Positions 38,603 through 47,727 of a stretch of 64,000 nt of DNA are shown piece by piece (the first letter of the stretch is position 1; each line of letters starts with the position of its first letter). The position numbers and the translations under genes were made by a program. This stretch comes from Streptomyces sannanensis. Its GTDB lineage: Bacteria; Actinomycetota; Actinomycetes; Streptomycetales; Streptomycetaceae. Below the pieces are notes generated by a model. The model worked only from the letters and a program-made list of their open reading frames with translations. It had not been told where the DNA came from and made no database searches. Location of the stretch: NCBI RefSeq assembly GCF_039536205.1, contig NZ_BAAAYL010000001.1, positions 4,030,001-4,094,000 on the forward strand. The letters are read 5' to 3'.

Positions 38603-38952
38603 CCCCTGCGTGCGGCTGCGACGACGGCTTCGCTCGACCCGGGGGACGTCTGTCTACCGCCTCGGTGGCGTGTGAAGGGGGCCGTGGAGGGGGTGGCGGC
38701 CGGGCCGTAAAACGTGATTTGTGACGCGCGAACGTGCCGGTCACCTCCACGGACCGCGAGTTCGCGCGGCGTAAATCATGCCCGGCCCGGACGGTACCCC
38801 CGCAACGGCCACCGGCAACCGGCAGCAACCCCCAGCCCGTCCGGCGTTTGAGGACGGACACTCAGGCCGCCCGGACGGAGCGCGGTCACACCGGCGCGGT
38901 CACACCGCGGCAACGCCGCCCCGGCGGACCCCCGTGCGGCAGACTCTGCGGC
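38603..38952. other. 350-bp intergenic region with an inverted repeat and a common Streptomyces repeat
   Basis: No gene is seen. An inverted repeat (38715-38733 and 38760-38778, 16 of 19 positions pairing) is bounded by TGATTT/AAATCA. Downstream, CAGCCCGTCCGGCGTTTGAG at about 38834 is, from memory, a highly repeated Streptomyces intergenic motif. Confidence 0.5.
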
Positions 38953-40395
38953 ATGCGTACTGCGTACTGCGTGGAGACCGTACGAGCCGCCGAGCGCGAG
39001 CTCATGGCGCGGCTGCCGGAGGGCGCGCTCATGCAGCGGGCCGCCGCCGGGCTGGCCGCCGTGTGTGCCGATGTGCTGGGCCGCGTCACCGGCGCCCGGA
39101 TCGTGCTGCTCGTCGGCAGCGGGGACAACGGCGGCGACGCGCTGTACGCCGGCGCCCGGCTGGCGCGGCGCGGGGCCGGGGTCCGGGCGGTGCTGCTCGC
39201 GCCGGACCGGGCGCACAGCGCGGGCCTGGCCGCGTTGAGGGCCGCGGGCGGGCGGGTCGCCGAGGACCCGTACGGGGCGCTGCGCGCCGCCGACCTCGTG
39301 CTGGACGGGATCACCGGGATCGGGGGCCACGGCGGGCTGCGACCGGACGCGGTGGAGCTGGTGCGGGCCACGCTGGGCACGGACGCCGTCATGGTCGCCG
39401 TCGATCTGCCGAGCGGCGTCGAGGCGGACACGGGCGAGGTGCGGGGCGAGGCCGTGCGCGCCGACGTCACGGTGACTTTCGGCACGTACAAGCCGGGGCT
39501 GCTGATCGACCCGGCCCGGGATTACGCGGGGGCCGTACGGCTGGTGGAGATCGGGCTGGAGCTGCCCCCCACGGCGGATGCGGAGGCGCTCCAGTACCGG
39601 GATGTGGCGGGTCTGCTGCCCGTACCGGACGCGGAGTCCGACAAGTACCGGCGGGGCGTGGTCGGCGTGGTCGCGGGGTCGGCCCGTTACCCCGGCGCGG
39701 CCGTGCTCGCCGTCGCGGGGGCGCTGAGGGGTGGCGCGGGGGCCGTGCGGTACGTCGGGCCGGCCGCGGACGCGGTGATCGCCCGGTTCCCGGAGACGCT
39801 GGTCCACCAGGGGCCGCCCGGGAAGGCGGGGCGGGTGCAGTCCTGGGTGGTGGGTCCTGGCCTGGGGGATTCGGGGCGGGACTTCCTCGACGAGGTGATC
39901 GCGGAGGACGTGCCCGTCCTGGTGGATGCGGACGGTCTGCGGCTGCTCGACGCCGCGCGGGTGCGGTCCCGTACGGCGCCCACCCTGCTCACCCCGCACG
40001 CCGGCGAGGCGGCGGCGCTGCTGGGCGTGGCGCGCGAGCAGGTCGAGGCCGCCCGGCTCGCGTCCGTGCGCGCGCTCGCCGAGAAGTACGGCGCCACCGT
40101 GCTGCTGAAGGGATCCACCACCCTGGTCGTCGGCCCGCACCCCGAAAGCCCCGTACGGGTCAACCCGACCGGCACGCCCTGGCTGGCCACCGCCGGCAGC
40201 GGTGACGTCCTGTCGGGCCTTGCCGGGGCCCTGCTCGCGGCGGGTCTGGAGCCCCTGGACGCGGCGTCGGTCGCGGCATACCTGCACGGCCTGGCGGCCC
40301 GGCATGCCTCCCGGGGCGCGCCGGTCATCGCCTCCGAGGTCGCGGCAGCGCTCCCTGCGGCCTGGCGGGACATCCGGGACGTTCTGAGAGACTGA
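38953..40395 (+). CDS. nnrDE: Bifunctional NAD(P)HX epimerase/dehydratase
   Basis: This 480-residue protein fuses an N-terminal NAD(P)HX epimerase (GSGDNGGDALYAGARL) to a C-terminal ADP-dependent dehydratase (LTPHAGEAAALL, then TAGSGDVLSGLAG). It repairs hydrated NADH and NADPH. It starts at ATG 38953 (MRTAYCVETVRAAER). It lies 5 nt before alr. Confidence 0.94.
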   Translation: MRTAYCVETVRAAERELMARLPEGALMQRAAAGLAAVCADVLGRVTGARIVLLVGSGDNGGDALYAGARLARRGAGVRAVLLAPDRAHSAGLAALRAAGGRVAEDPYGALRAADLVLDGITGIGGHGGLRPDAVELVRATLGTDAVMVAVDLPSGVEADTGEVRGEAVRADVTVTFGTYKPGLLIDPARDYAGAVRLVEIGLELPPTADAEALQYRDVAGLLPVPDAESDKYRRGVVGVVAGSARYPGAAVLAVAGALRGGAGAVRYVGPAADAVIARFPETLVHQGPPGKAGRVQSWVVGPGLGDSGRDFLDEVIAEDVPVLVDADGLRLLDAARVRSRTAPTLLTPHAGEAAALLGVAREQVEAARLASVRALAEKYGATVLLKGSTTLVVGPHPESPVRVNPTGTPWLATAGSGDVLSGLAGALLAAGLEPLDAASVAAYLHGLAARHASRGAPVIASEVAAALPAAWRDIRDVLRD

Positions 40396-40400
40396 GCGGG

Positions 40401-41552
40401 ATGAGCGCGATGACCCACACACCCATGCGAGCCCGGGCGGAGATAGATCTGGCCGCACTGCGCGCCAATGTCCGTGCGATCCGCGAGCGCGTACAGCCAC
40501 ACTCCGCACAGGTGATGGCTGTCGTGAAGGCGGACGCGTACGGGCACGGCGCCGAGCCCTGTGCCAGAGCGGCCCTCGGGGCCGGCGCCACCTGGCTCGG
40601 TACCGCCACCCCGCACGAGGCGCTGACGCTGCGCGCCGCGGGGATCGAGGCCCCGCTGATGTGCTGGCTGTGGACGCCGGGCGGCCCCTGGAGAGAGGCC
40701 GTCGAGGCGGACGTGGATGTGTCGGTGAGCGGCATGTGGGCGCTGCGTGAGGTGACGGCGGCGGCCCGGCAGGCCGGCCGCCCGGCGCGTGTCCAGCTGA
40801 AGGCGGACACCGGACTGGGCCGCAACGGCTGCCAGCCGGCCGACTGGCCGGAGCTGGTCCAGCAGGCGCTGGCGGCCGAGACGGAGGGGACCGTCAGGGT
40901 CACCGGGCTGTGGTCGCACTTCGCTTGCGCGGACGAGCCGGGCCATCCCTCGATCGCCGCTCAGCTGTCGGTCTTCCGGGACATGGTGGCCTACGCCGAG
41001 AAGGAGGGCGTCGAGCCGGAGGTGCGGCACATGGCCAACTCCCCGGCGACGCTGACGCTCCCGGAGGCGCATTTCGACCTGGTACGGACCGGTATCGCGA
41101 TGTACGGGATCTCGCCGAGCCCCGAGCTGGGCACCCCGGCCGACTTCGGGCTGCGGCCGGTGATGACGCTCGCCGCGTCGGTGGCGCTGACCAAGGCTGT
41201 TCCGGCGCGTCACGGCGTGAGTTACGGGCATCACTACATCACGCCGCGGGACACCACCCTCGGCCTTGTGCCGCTCGGTTACGCCGACGGCATACCGCGT
41301 CACGCCTCGGGCCGCGGCCCGGTGCTGGTGGGGGGAAAGGTCCGCAGGGCCGCGGGCCGGATCGCCATGGACCAGTTCGTCGTCGATCTGGACGGGGACA
41401 CGGTCGAGCCGGGCGCGGAGGCGGTGCTGTTCGGACCGGGTGACCGGGGCGAGCCGACCGCCGAGGACTGGGCGGAGGCGGCGGGCACCATCGCGTACGA
41501 GATCGTGACGAGGATCGGTACGCGTGTCCCCCGCGTCTATGTGAACAGGTAG
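40401..41552 (+). CDS. alr: Alanine racemase
   Basis: This 383-residue protein has the PLP Lys43 in VVKADAYGHG and the opposite catalytic Tyr275 in GVSYGHHY. It makes D-Ala for peptidoglycan. It starts at 40401 after GAGCGGG. Confidence 0.97.
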   Translation: MSAMTHTPMRARAEIDLAALRANVRAIRERVQPHSAQVMAVVKADAYGHGAEPCARAALGAGATWLGTATPHEALTLRAAGIEAPLMCWLWTPGGPWREAVEADVDVSVSGMWALREVTAAARQAGRPARVQLKADTGLGRNGCQPADWPELVQQALAAETEGTVRVTGLWSHFACADEPGHPSIAAQLSVFRDMVAYAEKEGVEPEVRHMANSPATLTLPEAHFDLVRTGIAMYGISPSPELGTPADFGLRPVMTLAASVALTKAVPARHGVSYGHHYITPRDTTLGLVPLGYADGIPRHASGRGPVLVGGKVRRAAGRIAMDQFVVDLDGDTVEPGAEAVLFGPGDRGEPTAEDWAEAAGTIAYEIVTRIGTRVPRVYVNR

Positions 41553-41596
41553 CGGCGTGAACGAGTGTCCCGACTAGCAGTGGACGGAGCGGCACG

Positions 41597-42778
41597 GTGA
41601 GCGAGACCAGCACGGGGGACGTGGCGGCCACGGCCGCCGCGGTGGCGGACAACTGGCGCCGGGCGGGCCTGGCCGGTGCCGCGATCGGCGTGCTCGCCGC
41701 GGGCGCGGCGGCGGGTGTGGCGGTCGAGCGGCTCACCGTGGGCCGCGGGATGCGCCAGAAGGCCCGGCTGGCGCTGGACGCCGTGGGTCCGTACGGCTCG
41801 CTGCGCGGCACCGCGGGCCGGGTGTCGGCCGACGACGGAACGGTGCTCCAGTACGAGACGGACGAGCTCGACCCGGACGGCGCGTCCGAACCGCGCAAGC
41901 GCCGGCTGTTCGGACGGAAGCTGCCCGCGCCCGTCACGGTGGTCTTCAGCCACGGTTACTGCCTCAGTCAGGACTCCTGGCACTTCCAGCGGGCCGCGCT
42001 GCGCGGTGTCGTACGGACCGTGCACTGGGACCAGCGCAGCCACGGCCGCTCGGGGCGCGGAGTGACACAGGCGCGGGACGGTGTGCCGGTCGACATCGAT
42101 CAGCTGGGCCGTGATCTGAGGGCGATCATCCACGCGGCGGCGCCGAAGGGGCCGCTGGTGCTGGTCGGTCACTCCATGGGCGGTATGACGATCATGGCGC
42201 TTGCGGACCAGTTCCCGGAGCTGATCCGCGAACGCGTCGTCGGCGTCGCCTTCGTCGGCACGTCGTGCGGCAAGCTCGGCGAGGTGAACTACGGCCTGCC
42301 GGTGGCGGGCGTGAACGCGCTGCGGCGTGTGCTCCCGGGTGTGCTGCGGGCGCTCGGTTCGCAGGCGGAGCTGGTGGAGCGGGGGCGGCGGGCCACGGCG
42401 GATCTGTTCGCCGGCCTGATCAAGCGGTATTCGTTCGGTTCGAAGGACGTGGACCCCGCGGTCGCCCGGTTCGCCGAGCGGATGATCGAGAGCACCCCGA
42501 TCGACGTGGTCGCGGAGTTCTATCCGGCGTTCACCGATCACGACAAGGCGGACGCGCTGAACGTCTTCTCGGAGGTCCCCGTGCTGGTGCTGGCGGGGGA
42601 CCGGGATCTGGTGACCCCCAGTTCGCACAGCGAGGCCATCGCGGACCTGCTGCCGGACGCGGAGCTGGTGATCGTGCCGGACGGCGGGCATCTGGTGATG
42701 CTGGAGCACCCCGAGACGGTCACCGACCGGCTGGCCGATCTGCTGGCACGTGTCGGGGTACTCCTACCGTGCGGCTAA
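41597..42778 (+). CDS. Alpha/beta hydrolase
   Basis: This 393-residue protein has an N-terminal hydrophobic helix (about 23-43) and a hydrolase domain. The nucleophile elbow GHSMGG has Ser193, the acid is in LAGDRDLVTP, and the His is in DGGHLVMLEH. The oxyanion segment is FSHGYCLS. The substrate is unknown. It lies conserved between alr and tsaE in Streptomyces. Confidence 0.88.
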   Translation: MSETSTGDVAATAAAVADNWRRAGLAGAAIGVLAAGAAAGVAVERLTVGRGMRQKARLALDAVGPYGSLRGTAGRVSADDGTVLQYETDELDPDGASEPRKRRLFGRKLPAPVTVVFSHGYCLSQDSWHFQRAALRGVVRTVHWDQRSHGRSGRGVTQARDGVPVDIDQLGRDLRAIIHAAAPKGPLVLVGHSMGGMTIMALADQFPELIRERVVGVAFVGTSCGKLGEVNYGLPVAGVNALRRVLPGVLRALGSQAELVERGRRATADLFAGLIKRYSFGSKDVDPAVARFAERMIESTPIDVVAEFYPAFTDHDKADALNVFSEVPVLVLAGDRDLVTPSSHSEAIADLLPDAELVIVPDGGHLVMLEHPETVTDRLADLLARVGVLLPCG

Positions 42779-42913
42779 CGTGGGCACGTGTGATTCCGCC
42801 CACCGCTGACGCGGCAGGCTTCCAACCCGTGCGGGTTGCGGTCCAGCCCGAACCGCCCCCTGAAGGGGCGAGAGGAAGCTAGCACGGCGCTTGGCGTCGC
42901 TTCGAGGAAACTG

Positions 42914-43435
42914 ATGGAAACACCGCACAGCCCGGCGGCTGGGACAGCCGGCACCACCGCCCCCATTCTGATCACCTCGCCCGAGCAGATGAAGGAGCTG
43001 GGCCGCAGGCTGGCCGAGTTGCTGCGGCCCGGCGATCTGGTGCTGCTCACCGGCGAGCTCGGCGCGGGCAAGACGACGCTGACCCGCGGTCTGGGTGAGG
43101 GCCTGGGTGTCCGTGGCGCCGTCACCTCGCCGACCTTCGTGATCGCCCGGGTGCATCCGTCGCTGGTGGACGGTCCGCCGCTGGTCCATGTCGACGCGTA
43201 CCGGCTGGACGGCGGGCTCGACGAGATGGAGGACCTGGACCTCGACGTCTCGCTGCCGGACTCCGTGGTGGTCGTCGAGTGGGGCGTGGGCAGGGTCGAG
43301 GATCTGTCGGACGACCGGCTGCACGTGGTGATCCACCGCACGGTGGGCGACACGACGGACGAGCACCGTGAGGTCACGGTGACGGGCATCGGCCCGCGCT
43401 GGTCGGACGCGGATCTGCCGTCGCTGGCCGGCTGA
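42914..43435 (+). CDS. tsaE: t6A biosynthesis ATPase TsaE
   Basis: This 173-residue protein has Walker A GELGAGKTT at 47-55 (Lys53) and the SPTFV and HVDAYRL motifs. It drives turnover of the TsaB-TsaD complex that forms t6A37. It starts at 42914 after GAGGAAA; an upstream in-frame start at 42836 is non-conserved. A CGCCCC...GGGGCG hairpin lies upstream at 42854-42870. Confidence 0.93.
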   Translation: METPHSPAAGTAGTTAPILITSPEQMKELGRRLAELLRPGDLVLLTGELGAGKTTLTRGLGEGLGVRGAVTSPTFVIARVHPSLVDGPPLVHVDAYRLDGGLDEMEDLDLDVSLPDSVVVVEWGVGRVEDLSDDRLHVVIHRTVGDTTDEHREVTVTGIGPRWSDADLPSLAG

Positions 43436-43521
43436 TCCCTGGTCCGTGTGCATTTTCCGACAACTCGTCGGCAAGGTGTTGCGCAGGCCGGACCGGGCAT
43501 GGTCACATGGATAGGGATAAC

Positions 43522-43541
43522 TGGTTAGGTCTGCCTAACCA
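43522..43541. promoter_or_regulatory. DtxR/IdeR-like palindrome
   Basis: TGGTTAGG-TCTG-CCTAACCA is a perfect inverted repeat with TTAGG and CCTAA half-sites spaced as in the core of actinobacterial iron boxes. It lies 30 bp before a small ORF and could be a DmdR1-type iron operator. Confidence 0.4.
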
Positions 43542-43570
43542 TGTGTGCTCCGAAGCCTCGGGAGGCGTCC

Positions 43571-43768
43571 ATGCCGGCCTCAGAACGCGATGCGCACCAG
43601 CGGCCCCCGTCGCCGTCGGCCCTGTCGATGAGTGAGCTGCTGGCGTCCTGCGCGGCGGCCTCGGCGGTCTCCACGCCGCCACTGAGGGAGTCGGAGAAGG
43701 TGCCCGAGGAGCCCCTGGCCGAGGAATCCGTGACCGGGGAGATCAATCAGCGGCGCGACGCCGCATAG
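43571..43768 (+). CDS. Small Ser/Ala-rich protein of unknown function
   Basis: This 65-residue protein starts at 43571, 5 nt after GGAGG; an ATG at 43541 lacks such a site. There are no membrane segments or recognised domain. The segment SALSMSELLASCAAASAVST forms a possible amphipathic helix. The preceding palindrome suggests regulation, possibly by iron. Confidence 0.6.
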   Translation: MPASERDAHQRPPSPSALSMSELLASCAAASAVSTPPLRESEKVPEEPLAEESVTGEINQRRDAA

Positions 43769-43784
43769 CCCGTACGGGTGAAGA

Positions 43785-44333
43785 TCAGGGAACGACGACG
43801 ACGATCGTGCTGATCGTCGCGAAGGACCACATGGCGTCGCCGTCCGCCCGGGCCATCCGTACGCCGCCGGTCTTCTTCTTCGGATCGGGCGCGGGCAGCG
43901 AGCCGTCCACGGCGGCGCTGAAGCCGACGGTGACCTCGTCCGCCTTCGCGAACCGCACGACATGCTCGACCCTCACCCCGTCCGTGCCGGTGGTGTATCC
44001 GGTCCGGGAGGTCACCCAGTACGTGCCGGGCTTCGGCGTCGCCGTGCCCGGCACCACCGGGAAGGTCCGCTTGGCCCTGCCCCGCTCGTTGATCAGCCAG
44101 ACCCGCTTGGCGTTCGGCGAGTAGACGACCCGCAGTCCCATGCCCGAGTTCCTGGGGATCGACAGCGGGTTTCTGCGTGGCTCGTCGCCCCCGGACCCTG
44201 TCGCGGAGGGTCGACGCTCGGCCAGCTCCACGGAGGAGGGCGCGTTCGCCGACGCCTGGTAGGCCAGGAAGCCGACCGCGGCGAGAGAGACCGCGGTGAG
44301 CCCGGCCACGAGTCCCGAGCTACTGCTTGACAC
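43785..44333 (-). CDS. Membrane-anchored L,D-transpeptidase-like protein without catalytic Cys
   Basis: This 182-residue protein has one N-terminal membrane helix (GLVAGLTAVSLAAVGFLAYQ) and a YkuD-like beta domain (YSPNAKRVWLINERG, PVVPGT, KPGTYWV). Where active L,D-transpeptidases have S-x-GC-hydrophobic-R, this has KTGGVRM, so the nucleophile is absent. The GTG at 44333 follows AGGTGGAAG. It may be a non-catalytic wall-binding protein. It is divergent from tsaB. Confidence 0.65.
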   Translation of the reverse strand: MSSSSSGLVAGLTAVSLAAVGFLAYQASANAPSSVELAERRPSATGSGGDEPRRNPLSIPRNSGMGLRVVYSPNAKRVWLINERGRAKRTFPVVPGTATPKPGTYWVTSRTGYTTGTDGVRVEHVVRFAKADEVTVGFSAAVDGSLPAPDPKKKTGGVRMARADGDAMWSFATISTIVVVVP

Positions 44334-44443
44334 CGGCTTCCACCTCTTCGTCCGGGTGTGTACGGATTCGTCGTGACGGTAGCAGCAGGCGCCGGGTGGG
44401 ACGGGACGCCGTGCCCCTGCCGCGGGGGCCGTAGGCTGTTTGC

Positions 44444-45097
44444 GTGCTCTTGCTCGCCGTTGATACCGCCACACCAGCCGTCACCGTCGCTCTCCACGAC
44501 GGCCGGAACGTCGTCGCCGCGTCCAGTCAGGTCGACGCGCGCAAGCACGGGGAGCTGCTGCTGCCGTCCGTCGACCGCGTGCTGGCCGAGGCCGGCCTGA
44601 AACTCGACGCCGTGACGGACGTGGTCGTCGGCGTCGGCCCCGGCCCGTACACCGGCCTGCGGGTCGGCCTGGTGACCGCTTCGGCCTTCGGCCTGGCGCT
44701 GGGCGTACCGGTGCACGGACTGTGCACGCTGGACGGGCTGGCGTACGCGTCCGGGCTCGACGAGCCCTTCGTCGTGGCGACGGACGCGCGCCGCAAGGAG
44801 GTCTACTGGGCGCGGTACACGGACTCCCGGACCCGGGTGACCGAACCCGCGGTGGACCGCCCCGCCGAGATCGCCTGCGACGTCGCGGGCCTCCCGGTGG
44901 TCGGCGCGGGCGCCCTGCTCTACCCCGAGGTCTTCCCGGACGCGCGCGGCCCCGAGCACCAGTCGGCGGCCGCCCTGGCCGCGCTGGCCGCGGAGCGGCT
45001 GGCCGCAGGGGAGCCGCTGCTGGAGCCCCGGCCGCTGTACCTGCGCCGCCCGGACGCGCAGGTGCCCAAGAACTACAAGGTGGTCACTCCCCGGTGA
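44444..45097 (+). CDS. tsaB: t6A biosynthesis protein TsaB
   Basis: This 217-residue ASKHA-fold protein has LLLAVDTATPAVTVAL and GPGPYTGLRVG. It forms the scaffold of the TsaB-TsaD complex. It starts at GTG 44444. Its stop overlaps rimI by GTGA. Confidence 0.95.
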   Translation: MLLLAVDTATPAVTVALHDGRNVVAASSQVDARKHGELLLPSVDRVLAEAGLKLDAVTDVVVGVGPGPYTGLRVGLVTASAFGLALGVPVHGLCTLDGLAYASGLDEPFVVATDARRKEVYWARYTDSRTRVTEPAVDRPAEIACDVAGLPVVGAGALLYPEVFPDARGPEHQSAAALAALAAERLAAGEPLLEPRPLYLRRPDAQVPKNYKVVTPR

Positions 45098-45627
45098 GCG
45101 GTGCCCCTGTGCTGCGTGAGATGCGCTGGTGGGACATCGAACCGGTGCTGGAGATGGAGCGCCGGCTCTTCCCCGAGGACGCCTGGTCGGCCGGCATGTT
45201 CTGGTCCGAGCTCGCCCATGCGCGCGGCCCGCAGGCCACCCGCCGCTATGTCGTGGCCGCAGTGTCCGACAGCGGCTCCGCCGCGGGGTCCGACAGCGGC
45301 TCCGCCTCGGAGGGCGGCCGCATCGTGGGCTACGCCGGCCTGGCCGCCGCCGGCGGGCTCGGTGACGTACAGACCATCGCCGTCGCCCGCGAGCACTGGG
45401 GCACCGGCCTCGGTGCCCGACTCCTCACCGACCTGCTCAAGCACGCCACCGCCTTCGAGTGCGACGAGGTGCTCCTCGAAGTGCGGGTGGACAACACGCG
45501 CGCCCAGAAGCTGTACGAACGCTTCGGCTTCGAGCCCATCGGCTTCCGCCGCGGCTACTACCAGCCGGGCAATGTCGACGCCCTCGTCATGCGCCTCCAA
45601 GTACAAGGAACTGAGATCCATGGCTGA
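45094..45627 (+). CDS. rimI: Ribosomal-protein-alanine N-acetyltransferase
   Basis: This 177-residue GNAT protein has acetyl-CoA motif [12 protein letters not shown] and the end [16 protein letters not shown]. It acetylates S18 or other N-termini. An in-frame duplication [16 protein letters not shown] (18 bp repeated at 45265 and 45289) lengthens a loop. It overlaps both neighbours and lies in the tsa cluster. Confidence 0.92.
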   Translation: MSGAPVLREMRWWDIEPVLEMERRLFPEDAWSAGMFWSELAHARGPQATRRYVVAAVSDSGSAAGSDSGSASEGGRIVGYAGLAAAGGLGDVQTIAVAREHWGTGLGARLLTDLLKHATAFECDEVLLEVRVDNTRAQKLYERFGFEPIGFRRGYYQPGNVDALVMRLQVQGTEIHG

Positions 45628-46729
45628 CGAACCCCTCGTCCTCGGTATCGAGACCTCATGCGACGAGACCGGCGTCGGCATCGTCCGCGGCACCACCCTG
45701 CTCGCGAACGACATCGCGTCGAGCGTCGAGGAGCACGCCCGCTTCGGCGGTGTCGTGCCGGAGGTCGCCTCCCGCGCCCACCTCGAGGCGATGGTGCCGA
45801 CCATCGAGCGCGCCCTGAAGCAGGCCGGTGTCTCCGCGAAGGACCTCGACGGCATCGCGGTGACGGCCGGCCCCGGGCTGGCGGGCGCCCTGCTGGTCGG
45901 CGTCTCGGCTGCGAAGGCGTACGCGTACGCGCTCGGCAAACCGCTGTACGGCGTCAACCACCTCGCCTCCCACATCTGCGTCGACCAGCTGGAGCACGGC
46001 CCGCTGCCCGAGCCGACGATGGCGCTGCTGGTCTCGGGCGGCCATTCCTCGCTGCTGCTCGCCCCCGACATCACCTCCGACGTCCGCCCCATGGGCTCCA
46101 CGATCGACGACGCGGCGGGCGAGGCCTTCGACAAGATCGCCCGGGTGCTCGACCTGGGCTTCCCCGGCGGCCCGGTCATCGACCGCCTCGCGAAGGAGGG
46201 CGACCCCACCGCCATCGCCTTCCCGCGCGGACTCACCGGCCCGCGCGACCCCGCGTACGACTTCTCCTTCTCCGGCCTCAAGACCGCGGTCGCGCGCTGG
46301 ATCGAGGCCAAGCGCAGGGCGGGCGAGGAGGTCCCGGTACGTGATGTGGCGGCCTCCTTCCAGGAGGCGGTCGTCGACGTCCTCACCCGCAAGGCCGTCC
46401 GCGCCTGCAAGGACGAAGGCGTCGACCATCTGATGATCGGCGGCGGCGTCGCCGCCAACTCCCGGCTGCGCGCGCTGGCGGAGGAACGCTGCGAGCGGGC
46501 CGGTATCCGCCTGCGCGTCCCCCGCCCGGGCCTGTGCACCGACAACGGCGCGATGGTCGCGGCCCTGGGCGCCGAGATGGTCGCCCGCAACCGCCCCGCC
46601 TCGGACCTGGGCCTCTCGGCGGACTCCTCCCTCCCGGTGACGGACCCGCATGTGCCGGGCCATACGCACGGCCACAGCCACGACCACGACCACCTGCACG
46701 AGCTCAGCAAGGACAACCTCTACTCATGA
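45620..46729 (+). CDS. tsaD: t6A37 threonylcarbamoyltransferase TsaD
   Basis: This 369-residue protein has metal ligands His114 and His118 (VNHLASH), plus [13 protein letters not shown] and [11 protein letters not shown]. It transfers threonylcarbamoyl to A37 of ANN-decoding tRNAs. The last 25 residues are unusually His-rich ([14 protein letters not shown]), perhaps a metal-storage tail. It overlaps the end of rimI and the next gene. Confidence 0.95.
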   Translation: MADEPLVLGIETSCDETGVGIVRGTTLLANDIASSVEEHARFGGVVPEVASRAHLEAMVPTIERALKQAGVSAKDLDGIAVTAGPGLAGALLVGVSAAKAYAYALGKPLYGVNHLASHICVDQLEHGPLPEPTMALLVSGGHSSLLLAPDITSDVRPMGSTIDDAAGEAFDKIARVLDLGFPGGPVIDRLAKEGDPTAIAFPRGLTGPRDPAYDFSFSGLKTAVARWIEAKRRAGEEVPVRDVAASFQEAVVDVLTRKAVRACKDEGVDHLMIGGGVAANSRLRALAEERCERAGIRLRVPRPGLCTDNGAMVAALGAEMVARNRPASDLGLSADSSLPVTDPHVPGHTHGHSHDHDHLHELSKDNLYS

Positions 46730-46974
46730 CGGTCGCCCTGATGTGGGAGGCCCGCGCAGCCGAGGGGCGCGGGCCGGAGCTGCTGACCTGGGCGAAGGAA
46801 CAGCCGCTCGCACACGAGCCGCTGCGCCGCGAGACCTTCACGGCTCCGCAGGACCGCGTCCTGGTCATCACCTGGTGGGACGCGGCCTACGACGCCGACC
46901 TGCCCGAACTCCCCGAGCCGGACCCGGGCCTGGTCACCCGGTCCGTCCACCGCTGGCGCTTCGCGTCCGCGTAA
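46726..46974 (+). CDS. Small ABM-like protein of unknown function
   Basis: This 82-residue protein has no membrane segment. The pattern of strand, helix ([14 protein letters not shown]) and strand (RVLVITWWD) could be a dimeric alpha/beta barrel as in antibiotic biosynthesis monooxygenase-type proteins, but this is weak. It is coupled to tsaD by ATGA. Confidence 0.7.
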   Translation: MTVALMWEARAAEGRGPELLTWAKEQPLAHEPLRRETFTAPQDRVLVITWWDAAYDADLPELPEPDPGLVTRSVHRWRFASA

Positions 46975-47151
46975 GCGCGCGATGACGGGTGGCAGTGAGG
47001 GCTGACCCGACCGCGGACAGCACGACGGGCGCCTGGCTCATGGCCACTGCCGGCCATCCCGATGCCGGAGCGGGCCGGCGATGAGTTTCGGGGCGGAAGG
47101 CGGTCTACCTGGCAAGAGCCGCGTGAGACGGCCCGAGCAGGAGGCAGCGTC

Positions 47152-47625
47152 ATGCAGAAGATCACCACCTTCCTCTGGTTCGACAACCAGGCCGAGGAGG
47201 CCGCGAACTTCTACACGTCCCTCTTCGACGATTCGAAGGTGACCGGTGTCCATCGGTACGGCGAGTCGGGACCGGGGGAACCGGGCAGCGTCATGACCGT
47301 CACCTTCGAGTTGGCCGGCCGGCAGTTCACCGCTCTGAACGGCGGCCCGCAGTTCCCGTTCACCGAGGCGATCTCGCTCAGCGTGGACTGCGCCGACCAG
47401 GCGGAGGTGGACGAACTGTGGGCCAGGCTCACCGAGGGCGGCGAGGAGGCACCGTGCGGCTGGCTCAAGGACAAGTACGGCCTGTCGTGGCAGATCACTC
47501 CCAGGAAGGTGATCGAACTGCTCAGCGACCCGGACCCGGTCAAGTCCGCTCGGGCGATGAAGGCCGTCCTGGGGATGAAGAAGATCGACATCCAGGCAGT
47601 GGTGGACGCGTACGAGCAGGGGTGA
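47152..47625 (+). CDS. VOC-family protein (PhnB-like)
   Basis: This 157-residue protein has MQKITTFLWFDNQAEEAANF and the paired beta-alpha-beta-beta-beta modules of PhnB/3-demethylubiquinone-methyltransferase-like VOC proteins (GRQFTALNGGPQFPFTEAIS). The enzymatic role is unknown. AGGAGGCAGCGTC precedes the ATG. Confidence 0.87.
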   Translation: MQKITTFLWFDNQAEEAANFYTSLFDDSKVTGVHRYGESGPGEPGSVMTVTFELAGRQFTALNGGPQFPFTEAISLSVDCADQAEVDELWARLTEGGEEAPCGWLKDKYGLSWQITPRKVIELLSDPDPVKSARAMKAVLGMKKIDIQAVVDAYEQG

Positions 47626-47727
47626 CCCGGCCTCGCGGGCGTGGCCTCAGCAGTGGTGCGCGGGGCGGGTGGAGGTGAAACCGGTGCGACCGCAACGCGC
47701 AGAAGCCGGCAGGTTAGCCTGCGGCGC

